Both the position numbers and the translations under genes were made by a program. The notes beneath the pieces were generated by a model that was not told where the DNA came from, ran no database searches, and saw nothing but the letters and a program-made list of their open reading frames with translations. 64,000 nt of DNA from Flavobacteriales bacterium (GTDB taxonomy: Bacteria > Bacteroidota > Bacteroidia > Flavobacteriales > Flavobacteriaceae), in assembly GCA_011526365.1 (NCBI GenBank), contig WTIO01000044.1:42791-106790 (forward strand). The letters are read 5' to 3'. Position 1 is the first letter of the stretch. The number at the start of each line of letters is the position of its first letter. Below are positions 36,801-44,052 of this stretch, one piece after another.

Positions 36801-37093
36801 ATAAAATCCTGCATTAAATTAATAAGCGTGTTGGCATCTTGCTCCCCACTCTGACGCCATAACATCTCTCCAGATTTATAAATCATTAGGGTGGGCAACA
36901 CTTTCACCCGTAGGGCTTGGGAAAGAGTTTCGTTTTTTTCTACATCAATCTTTACCACTTTCCCGCGGTCTCCCATAGCAGCTGCTACATTTTTTAAAAT
37001 AGGATGCATGGTAGATGAAAGTTCATCTTGTGGATTGAAGAATGCCAGAAGTAGGGGTTGTTGGCTGTCGATAAGCGTTCCAAACGTAGACAT
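36797..37093 (-). CDS. Thioredoxin-fold protein lacking the active-site cysteines
   Basis: A 98-aa cytoplasmic protein with a thioredoxin layout: LLLAFFNPQDELSSTMHPIL in place of the strand and WCGPC helix, VVKIDVEKNETLSQALRV, then VLPTLMIYKSGEMLWRQSG with the cis-proline. The two catalytic cysteines are absent (the sequence at that place is NPQDELSS) and the protein has no cysteine at all. It therefore cannot act as a disulfide reductase and may be a binding or chaperone version. It is preceded by the metallophosphoesterase gene (46 nt gap) and overlaps the DUF2723 gene tail to tail. Confidence 0.82.
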   Translation of the reverse strand: MSTFGTLIDSQQPLLLAFFNPQDELSSTMHPILKNVAAAMGDRGKVVKIDVEKNETLSQALRVKVLPTLMIYKSGEMLWRQSGEQDANTLINLMQDFI

Positions 37094-37139
37094 GGGCTGT
37101 TGTTTTCTGCGTGTGCTTCAACAAAGTTAATTTTTTTTT

Positions 37140-38372
37140 CTAAGTGGTGGCTGCTTTGCGTTTTAGAGTAATTACAGAAATCTCAGGCCACATGCCCACA
37201 CGCCCAGGATAGGCCAAATAGCCAAAGCCACGGTTGACGTTTAAACGCTGTTTTTGCTGCTCGTACACCCCTGCCCATTGTTTGTACCGCCATTGTACCG
37301 GACTCCACTTAAACCAGCCTGGGATTTCAATGCCAAATTGCATCCCATGGGTATGTCCGCTTAGGGTGAGATGAATGGTGTAGGGATGTGGCAATACTTT
37401 GGCTTCCCAATGGGAAGGATCGTGACTGAGGAGCACCTTAAAATCTGTTGCAGTTACGCTGTTGAGGGCCTTGTCCAGATCTCCGGCTTTTTTAAATCCG
37501 CCAGCACCCCAATTTTCTACACCAACGATTGCAATACGCTGCCCCTCTCGTTCTATGAAAGCAGTCTCGTTGAGCAACAATTGAAAGCCCATTTTTTGGT
37601 GTGCCGCCTGAAAGGCTTCAAAATTCGCTTTCTTATCGGCTTCGGAGGGCCAGGACATATAATCCCCATAATCGTGGTTGCCCATAACAGAAAATTTCCC
37701 TTGGGGGGCAGTGAGCTGCCCAAATTGATCTATCCAGGGCAACAGCTCTGCGGTGGTGTTGTTTACAAAATCCCCAGTAAAGAGAATTGCATCGGACTGT
37801 TGGGCATTAATTAAATCAATTCCGTACTGCACTTTTTTGGGATTGTCGAAACTCCCACAATGGATGTCAGATATTTGGGTAATGGTAAATCCGTCAAAGG
37901 CTTCGGGCAGGTCCTCAAAAGCCATTTCATATTGCAATACCTTGTAATTGTAACGGCCTTTAAACATCCCATAAAGCAGGGATCCAAAGGGAAGTGCAGC
38001 CAGGCCAAGAGCAATTTGTGAAATAAATTTACGGCGCTGAGGCAAGTAGTTCCCCCCCGAATTTTGTCCGGTAAAAAAACTGTAAATCCCTTGTGGAATA
38101 CGTAAAATATCCTCTACAAAGAGGACTAAAATTACAGCCGCCTGAAAGGCAAAAAGCATCAAGAATAGGCCCACAGTGTAGCCCATTACAGGAGTCCAAC
38201 CCGTGGCGCGATCAAACTGGGTGGTTTGCCACACTACATTTCCATACACCAAAAGCGTAAATGCAAAATAGGCTAAAAACACCCATTTGTTTTGGGTTAC
38301 CGTCCGTAGGGCCTGAAAAGCATACCAGGACAAGGCAGCAAAAAAGAGTAAAAAATAAATCCAGCGCAGCAT
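37140..38372 (-). CDS. Membrane-anchored metallophosphoesterase (YkuE/YaeI-like)
   Basis: A 410-aa protein. The start is the ATG 38370-38372; the longer frame begins with the TTG of the -7 element. Four hydrophobic helices fill residues 1-150, then a short basic stretch and the calcineurin-like phosphoesterase domain: DIHCG, GDFVNN, GNHDYGD, LSHDPSHWE and GHTHGMQFG give the full set of metal ligands (D, H, D, N-H, H, GHxH). Relatives hydrolyse phospholipid intermediates such as UDP-diacylglucosamine or are phosphodiesterases of unknown substrate. It has its own promoter and is followed by the thioredoxin-like gene. Confidence 0.9.
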   Translation of the reverse strand: MLRWIYFLLFFAALSWYAFQALRTVTQNKWVFLAYFAFTLLVYGNVVWQTTQFDRATGWTPVMGYTVGLFLMLFAFQAAVILVLFVEDILRIPQGIYSFFTGQNSGGNYLPQRRKFISQIALGLAALPFGSLLYGMFKGRYNYKVLQYEMAFEDLPEAFDGFTITQISDIHCGSFDNPKKVQYGIDLINAQQSDAILFTGDFVNNTTAELLPWIDQFGQLTAPQGKFSVMGNHDYGDYMSWPSEADKKANFEAFQAAHQKMGFQLLLNETAFIEREGQRIAIVGVENWGAGGFKKAGDLDKALNSVTATDFKVLLSHDPSHWEAKVLPHPYTIHLTLSGHTHGMQFGIEIPGWFKWSPVQWRYKQWAGVYEQQKQRLNVNRGFGYLAYPGRVGMWPEISVITLKRKAATT

Positions 38373-38381
38373 TTTTTTTTG

Positions 38382-38389
38382 CAAAGGTA
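38382..38389 (-). promoter_or_regulatory. -7 promoter element of the metallophosphoesterase gene
   Basis: TACCTTTG on the minus strand, 9 nt before the ATG. A TTG lies 15 nt further upstream, shorter than the usual 19-21 nt spacing. Confidence 0.5.
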
Positions 38390-38419
38390 CTAAAGTTGAA
38401 AAGGCAATGACGAGCCTCG

Positions 38420-39733
38420 CTAGAAGTTTTTGGCCAAGCCCATGGCTTTGCCATCCGATAAACTAGCGACATAGCAGGTGGCATTTAGAAGGGTTTCGTA
38501 ATAAAAATCTGTAATTAATGGAACTCCTGGAGGAAGGGTGTCTAAAACCATACGATCTAATGCGGTGGCCTCGTTGTGGAAACTGCGATGGGCTGCGGTA
38601 ACATAGTGCTCCAAAAGTGTCCGTAGTACTTTATAGCCTATAATTTCTTTTTCTATCACCTCAGGAGCTTTGTAAATATTTGCCACACTCAGGGCAATAA
38701 TATCGTCTATTTGCGCCTTGTATTTACTCTTCTCCAATAAGGCATGGGGGAACGCACCGTTTAAGAGTGCTGCTTCATGTTCTAAAAACAATTCAGCAGC
38801 TTCGTGAATCAAGGTGTTAATGGCCAAGGCCCGAAGGTACCCTAGGCGTTGTGGGCGATCCTTTAATTCGGCATATTTTTTGGCATCTAGGCGATCTCGT
38901 ACCAAATTAATGAGGTATTCCAAAGCATAGGACTCCGAAATCCACCCTAAGTTAATGCCGTCTTCAAAATCAATAATGGTATAGCAAATATCGTCTGCCG
39001 CCTCTACTAAATACGTTAGTGGATGGCGCTTTACTGATCCCTCTGCTACCATTCCTAATGTAGTAGTGAGCTCCTTAAAAAAGGGCGCTTCCGTTTGGAA
39101 GTAACCAAATTTTTTGTCGGCTACATGTGAGGTGGGTTTTTTGGGCAAACTGGCTTTGGGATATTTAATAAAGGTGCCCAGAGTAGCATAGCTTAAGCGG
39201 AGTCCTCCTGGCGTCCCTGGTAGCGACTGGGTGAGCAAACGCAATCCATTAGCATTCCCTTCAAAATGACAAAGGTCGGCGTATTCTACTTCGCTTAAAG
39301 CAGTGCTAAAAGCCTTTCCTTCGCCTGATGAAAAAAAGCTTCCAATGGCTTGTTCCCCACTGTGTCCAAAAGGGGGGTTTCCAATATCATGAGCCAAGCA
39401 GGCTGTGGCAACTATACTCCCAAAATCTGTGGCTTGGTAGCCTAGGCCTTTTTGCAAATGAGGATAGCGCTCCAAAAGGGCACTGCCCACCATACGCCCT
39501 AAACTTCGCCCTACCACTGAAACCTCTAAGCTATGGGTAAGTCGTGTGTGCACAAAATCTGTTTTGGAAAAAGGGACAACCTGTGTTTTATCTTGAAGAC
39601 TTCTAAAGGCAGCCGAAAAAATGATTCTATCGTAGTCCACTTCAAAGCCCAAGCGCAGGTCGTTTTGCTCACGGCGCAAGCGATGCACTTTGTCTCCATA
39701 ACGCTTTAAGGACAATAACTGTTCCCACTCCAT
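38420..39733 (-). CDS. dgt: Deoxyguanosinetriphosphate triphosphohydrolase-like protein
   Basis: A 437-aa HD-domain protein that hydrolyses dGTP to deoxyguanosine and triphosphate. Family motifs are complete: RSLQDKTQVVPF, THSLEVSVVGRSLG, CLAHDIGNPPFGHSGE (the HD pair), LTYLVEAADDICYTIIDFEDG and the C-terminal ATALDRMVLDTLPPG. Together with nrdAB and dCMP deaminase elsewhere in the window it belongs to dNTP pool control. It is divergent from the lipoprotein at 39858, sharing a 124-bp intergenic region with direct repeats. Confidence 0.95.
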   Translation of the reverse strand: MEWEQLLSLKRYGDKVHRLRREQNDLRLGFEVDYDRIIFSAAFRSLQDKTQVVPFSKTDFVHTRLTHSLEVSVVGRSLGRMVGSALLERYPHLQKGLGYQATDFGSIVATACLAHDIGNPPFGHSGEQAIGSFFSSGEGKAFSTALSEVEYADLCHFEGNANGLRLLTQSLPGTPGGLRLSYATLGTFIKYPKASLPKKPTSHVADKKFGYFQTEAPFFKELTTTLGMVAEGSVKRHPLTYLVEAADDICYTIIDFEDGINLGWISESYALEYLINLVRDRLDAKKYAELKDRPQRLGYLRALAINTLIHEAAELFLEHEAALLNGAFPHALLEKSKYKAQIDDIIALSVANIYKAPEVIEKEIIGYKVLRTLLEHYVTAAHRSFHNEATALDRMVLDTLPPGVPLITDFYYETLLNATCYVASLSDGKAMGLAKNF

Positions 39734-39767
39734 AACATTAGATTAATATTTCTTAAAAAACCGAAAC

Positions 39768-39814
39768 GTAAACTTAACGGTTTGCAACATAAACTTAACA
39801 GACCAAATGTAACC
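39768..39814. promoter_or_regulatory. Direct repeats upstream of the lipoprotein-TonB-PiT operon
   Basis: CGTAAACTTAACGG and CATAAACTTAACAG (12 of 14 identical, 39767-39780 and 39788-39801) are spaced exactly 21 bp, two helix turns, and TGTAACC follows at 39808-39814. The set ends 17 bp before the -7 element TACTTTTG (39832-39839), where no -33 TTG is found. This is the pattern of a promoter activated by a response regulator, and TTAAC repeats resemble the PhoP boxes of Firmicutes and cyanobacteria. On the minus strand the same repeats contain TAAGTTTA, close to a -7 element, and could also serve dgt. Confidence 0.5.
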
Positions 39815-39831
39815 AAATTTAAAGCGCTATA

Positions 39832-39839
39832 TACTTTTG
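39832..39839 (+). promoter_or_regulatory. -7 promoter element of the lipoprotein-TonB-PiT operon
   Basis: TACTTTTG matches TAnnTTTG, 18 nt upstream of the ATG at 39858. There is no -33 TTG; repeats of TTAAC/TGTAAC occupy that position. Confidence 0.6.
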
Positions 39840-39857
39840 TTACAAATTCAAATCGAA

Positions 39858-41192
39858 ATGAAAAAATTCTTTATCACACTATCTTTTTTTGGACTTGCAG
39901 TTGCATGTGCGCCAGAAGTGACACTTTCAGCAAGAGACCTACAACAAATTGCTGAAGCGGCAGCAGAAGCAGCTGCTGAGGCGGCAGCTAGTGCTGCAAC
40001 AAATGCTGTTAATACTGCTTTTAATGCACAAGATGCCGCTAACAATGCAGCAAATCAACCTCCAGCCACTTTAGAACACGAGGGTTTAATTACCGGAAAT
40101 GAAACATGGGCTGCTGCTACTACTCACTTTTTAAATGATAAGGTTGTGGTTGCAGATGGTGCCGTTTTAACTATTGAACCTGGCACAGTAATTAAAGGAA
40201 GAGCATCGACCACTCCTGAAGATGCTGCTGCACTGGTAATTGCTCGTGGGGGTAAAATTTATGCCAATGGTACTGCTGATAACCCCATTATTTTTACTTC
40301 AGAACAAGACAACCTCAATGGCAACCTTACTTCTGAAGACAAAGGGCTTTGGGGCGGTGTTATTATGCTTGGAAAAGCCAAAATCTCTATAGAAGGAGAT
40401 GGTGACGACCTTCAAATGGAAGGAATACCTGCAGAGGACACCTATGGTTTGTATGGCGGAAATGACGACACTGACAATTCTGGTGTATTAAAATACATTT
40501 CCATCCGTCATGGTGGTGCCAACATTGGTGAAGGAAACGAAATCAATGGCTTTACTTGTGGGGGTTGTGGATCAGGTACTTCAATATCTAACATTGAGGT
40601 GTATGCCAACAAAGACGATGGAATTGAAATGTTTGGCGGTACAGCCAATATCACTAATGCAATCGTTTGGCATGTTGGGGATGACTCCGTGGACACAGAC
40701 CAAGCCTACTCTGGAACTATTGATAATGTAGTGATTATAAAAAACACCGACCCTAATGGTGCCTTTAACGGGGATCACGGTTTAGAGTTGGACGGTGCTG
40801 AAGGGGCTTATCAAGCCGCTAACCCCACTTATCACACTATTAAAAACATTACCTACAAAGGAGGCTCAGGAGAAATTGCTGACCTACGTGATGGTGTCCG
40901 TGTAAAAATCCAAAACCTATATGCCTTCGGTATGGGATCTAGTGAAGATATTGAAATCGACGAAGCTGTAGGCAAAACCAACTACGACGCTGGTACTATT
41001 ATTTTTGATGACCTAGAGTTGAATGACACTAGAGCAGCAAACACTATAGTAGTAGATAAATCATCAGGCTCAACTGTAGGTATTTCAGAAGATGATATTA
41101 TTACTGTTACCTCCCAGTCGAGCGGCCAAGGTGCAACTACTTCGGTATTTGGCTGGACTCAAGCAAGTAGCTCTGGGGCACTTGACTTCTAA
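39858..41192 (+). CDS. Secreted beta-helix lipoprotein with Ala-rich helix, partner of TonB receptor
   Basis: A 444-aa protein from the ATG at 39858 (MKKFFITLSFFGLAVAC, Cys17). After the lipobox comes a ~35-residue Ala-rich helix of four-residue periodicity (EAAAEAAAEAAASAA), which may be a coiled stalk. The rest is a right-handed parallel beta-helix type sequence: GAVLTIEPGTVIKGRAS, ARGGKIYANGTADNPIIF, GLWGGVIMLGKAKI, LKYISIRHGGANIGEGNEIN, and acidic turns such as NKDDGIEMFGG, GDDSVDTDQAY and GDHGLELDGAEG that could bind calcium or phosphate-chelated metal. A CGGC pair sits in the middle. It is the first gene before a TonB receptor and a phosphate transporter; no SusD is present, so it is the natural candidate for the extracellular binding or release component. 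The function itself is not established. Confidence 0.82.
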   Translation: MKKFFITLSFFGLAVACAPEVTLSARDLQQIAEAAAEAAAEAAASAATNAVNTAFNAQDAANNAANQPPATLEHEGLITGNETWAAATTHFLNDKVVVADGAVLTIEPGTVIKGRASTTPEDAAALVIARGGKIYANGTADNPIIFTSEQDNLNGNLTSEDKGLWGGVIMLGKAKISIEGDGDDLQMEGIPAEDTYGLYGGNDDTDNSGVLKYISIRHGGANIGEGNEINGFTCGGCGSGTSISNIEVYANKDDGIEMFGGTANITNAIVWHVGDDSVDTDQAYSGTIDNVVIIKNTDPNGAFNGDHGLELDGAEGAYQAANPTYHTIKNITYKGGSGEIADLRDGVRVKIQNLYAFGMGSSEDIEIDEAVGKTNYDAGTIIFDDLELNDTRAANTIVVDKSSGSTVGISEDDIITVTSQSSGQGATTSVFGWTQASSSGALDF

Positions 41193-41213
41193 TTGTTTAT
41201 TAACTAAAGTTGA

Positions 41214-41246
41214 TCCATCTGTAGGCTAAAAACTGATAGATGGATT
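41214..41246 (+). promoter_or_regulatory. Intercistronic hairpin before the TonB receptor gene
   Basis: ATCCATCT (41214-41221) pairs with AGATGGAT (41239-41246) over 8 bp, with a 17-nt loop. The hairpin ends 5 nt before the ATG at 41252 and lacks a long T-tract. It could limit translation of the receptor or stabilise the upstream lipoprotein mRNA. Confidence 0.4.
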
Positions 41247-41251
41247 TTGTC

Positions 41252-44044
41252 ATGAAAAACCTATTTACACTTTTAGCCCTTTTAATTTCAAGTATATTAA
41301 TTGCTCAAGAAGCTAAAATTACTGGAACCGTCTTTGATAAAGAATTTCAAGAACCCCTTCCTTTTGCCAATGTGTTGGTGAAAGAAACAGGAAGTGGAAC
41401 TACTACCGATTTTGACGGTATCTACGAAGTTTTTGTACAGCCAGGCACCTATTCCCTTGAATTTAGTTTTGTGGGGTATGAAACCATAACGGTAAGTGAC
41501 CTTACCATCGCTAATGGGGATACGCAAGAAATTAATATTTCTTTGGCACCTGTAACAGAAGGACTTGAAGAGGTTGTGGTTACGGTAGAAGCGCTTCGAA
41601 ACACAGAGCAGTCAGTGCTAACCGTTCAAAAGAAGTCGGCCAACTTACTGGATGGTATTTCTTCTCAAAACTTTAAAAAAGTAGGTGCTAACGACATTGC
41701 CAATGCGGTAAAAAACGTACCTGGTGTGTCTATTCAAGGCGGTAAATATGTTTATGTTAGAGGGCTCGGCGATCGCTACACCAAGTCTATTGTAAATGGG
41801 ATGGACATCCCTGGCCTGGATCCCGACAGGAATACGGTACAGATGGATATTTTTCCTACCAGCTTGGTAGATCAAGTCATCATTTTAAAATCTGCTACAC
41901 CCGATCAACCTGCAGATTTTACAGGAGGAATTGTAAACATCGTTACTAAAGACATTCCAAGTAAAAAAATGCGTTCTTTTTCATTTTCAACTTCCTATAA
42001 TCCTTCTATGAACTTGAAGGATAATTTCTTAACCCTTCCGAGCAGTTCTACAGATTGGTTAGGTTATGACGATGGTTTGCGCGAACTTCCTATTAGCCGA
42101 GAAGTATCCATTCCTTTAGCCGTGGAACAAGATCCTAAATTAACCGAATACACCAGTAGCCTTACCAAAACCATGGGCGCAGCACCAAGTACAAGTTTTT
42201 TAAACTTTAGAACCAGTTATTCCGAAGGAAATCAATTTGATGTTGAAGATAAAAAGCTGGGGTATATTGCTGGCTTTTCCTACTCCCAAGAGTATGAGCA
42301 TTACGACAATTTTGTTACAAACTTTTACATTAAAAATTCTGACCGTAGCGTGTTTGAGCTGCGCGAAAGTGAATTGACCTATGGTCCCCGTAGTTCAAAG
42401 TCAGTATTTGCTAGCGGTATTTTGGGCTTAAGTTTAAAAGGTGAAAAATCAAAATATAAACTGCAAGCCCTGCACCTGCAAAATGGACAGTCGAATGCAG
42501 CCATATACGCATCCGAGAGTTTAATTTATTCCAGTAACGAACAGAAAAAGGATGTACTTGAATACAACCAAAGATCGGTGACTAACTTTCTCTTATCAGG
42601 CTCTCACTTTCTTTTGGAAGATGGGAAATTAAATGTAGGCTGGCGTTTTTCTCCTACCTATAACATCAATCAAGACAAAGATATCCGCTACACCCCCTAT
42701 CGTGTGGACGACGGAGAATACTCTATTGAACCTTCAGAGACTGGTGATCCTTCACGAATTTGGCGTGATTTAAAAGAGCGAAGTTATGTTGGGAAATTAG
42801 ATGTAACCTACAAAAGTGAATTTTTGAAACAACCCGTTACCCTAAAAGCAGGAGGCTTTTTCACCTACAAGGAACGGGATTTCTATATTGCTAACTACGC
42901 CCTAAACTTTAGAGGACGCATAGCAGACATCGCTACAGGAAACCCCAACTTACTCCTAAACGATAACAATCTTTGGGATGTGGACGACAACCTGGGGATT
43001 TTTGTTGTGGACGCCTCCGGAAACATCAATGAGTTCAATAGCAACCAAACCATAATGGCAGGGTACTTTTCTGCTGAATTTAATCCTCTAGAAAAATTGC
43101 GAGCAGTCGTTGGACTCCGTCAAGAGCTTTACATCCAACGCTATACTGGTATCGACCAAAATGATTTGGCTTTTGACAATGAACGCCTGATAAATACCGC
43201 TGACTTCTATCCTTCTGCAAACCTAATTTATTCCCTAACCGAAAATGCTAACCTTAGAAGTTCCTACTCCAAAACCATTGCACGACCGTCCTTTAAAGAG
43301 GCTTCAAATGTGACCATTTTTGATCCTGTATCCAACATCGTTTACCTTGGGAACCTAGATATACAGCCATCATACATCAACAACTTTGATCTGCGCTACG
43401 AATTGTTCCCTGGAAATGGAGAAATTATTGCGGCCAGTGTATTCTATAAAAGGTTTAAGGATCCCATAGAGCTTGTTACCTACAGTGCCGCTGCTACAGA
43501 TAACTTTCAAGCGCGGAATGTTGGAGAAGCTCAGGTATATGGAGCCGAAATAGAGTTGCGAAAGCAACTAACAGAAAACTTTTCGGTGCGTTTTAATTCT
43601 AGTATTATTGAGGCCCGCCAAGAATTCGACAGAACTCCCGGTGGGGAATACGACTCCAAAAGTCTGAATCTTCGAGACGGGGAAACCATCAAAGACTACC
43701 GTCCGCTGCAAGGACAGTCGCCTTTTTTAATTAATGCTGGAATCGACTATCAAAAAGAAGCTTTCAGTGGAAACCTCACATTTAATACCCAAGGAAAAAC
43801 ATTAGAAGTAGTGGGGATTGCTGGAGCTCCAGATATTTACACCATGCCGTTTAACAGTTTAAATTTAAACCTAGAACACAAACTTGGCGAAAATCAAAAT
43901 AAGGCTATTCGCTTAAGAATTCGTAATTTGCTCAACGACAGTCAAAGAAGCGAATTTCTTTCTTATGGAGCCAAAGAAAACTATTATTTCACCCGCCGTG
44001 ACCTCGGCATCTCATTTTCTATTGGATTCAGCTATAAATTGTAA
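41252..44044 (+). CDS. TonB-dependent outer membrane receptor of a putative phosphate locus
   Basis: A 930-aa protein; I take the ATG at 41252 (MKNLFTLLALLISSILIAQ) because the earlier one at 41240 lies in a hairpin and precedes the signal peptide. A carboxypeptidase-regulatory-like domain (about 20-105: ITGTVFDKEFQEPLPFANVL, GTTTDFDGIYEVF, FSFVGYETITV) leads into the plug (VPGVSIQGGKYVYVRGLGDRY, DIPGLDPDRNTVQMDIFPTS, TGGIVNIVTKD) and a barrel ending FSIGFSYKL. The plug signature RGLGDRYxxxxVNG is that of the stand-alone TonB receptors, not of the SusC class, which agrees with the lack of SusD. It lies between the beta-helix lipoprotein and PiT (8 nt gap), so phosphate or a phosphorylated compound is the inferred substrate. 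Confidence 0.92.
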   Translation: MKNLFTLLALLISSILIAQEAKITGTVFDKEFQEPLPFANVLVKETGSGTTTDFDGIYEVFVQPGTYSLEFSFVGYETITVSDLTIANGDTQEINISLAPVTEGLEEVVVTVEALRNTEQSVLTVQKKSANLLDGISSQNFKKVGANDIANAVKNVPGVSIQGGKYVYVRGLGDRYTKSIVNGMDIPGLDPDRNTVQMDIFPTSLVDQVIILKSATPDQPADFTGGIVNIVTKDIPSKKMRSFSFSTSYNPSMNLKDNFLTLPSSSTDWLGYDDGLRELPISREVSIPLAVEQDPKLTEYTSSLTKTMGAAPSTSFLNFRTSYSEGNQFDVEDKKLGYIAGFSYSQEYEHYDNFVTNFYIKNSDRSVFELRESELTYGPRSSKSVFASGILGLSLKGEKSKYKLQALHLQNGQSNAAIYASESLIYSSNEQKKDVLEYNQRSVTNFLLSGSHFLLEDGKLNVGWRFSPTYNINQDKDIRYTPYRVDDGEYSIEPSETGDPSRIWRDLKERSYVGKLDVTYKSEFLKQPVTLKAGGFFTYKERDFYIANYALNFRGRIADIATGNPNLLLNDNNLWDVDDNLGIFVVDASGNINEFNSNQTIMAGYFSAEFNPLEKLRAVVGLRQELYIQRYTGIDQNDLAFDNERLINTADFYPSANLIYSLTENANLRSSYSKTIARPSFKEASNVTIFDPVSNIVYLGNLDIQPSYINNFDLRYELFPGNGEIIAASVFYKRFKDPIELVTYSAAATDNFQARNVGEAQVYGAEIELRKQLTENFSVRFNSSIIEARQEFDRTPGGEYDSKSLNLRDGETIKDYRPLQGQSPFLINAGIDYQKEAFSGNLTFNTQGKTLEVVGIAGAPDIYTMPFNSLNLNLEHKLGENQNKAIRLRIRNLLNDSQRSEFLSYGAKENYYFTRRDLGISFSIGFSYKL

Positions 44045-44052
44045 CCCTTGCA

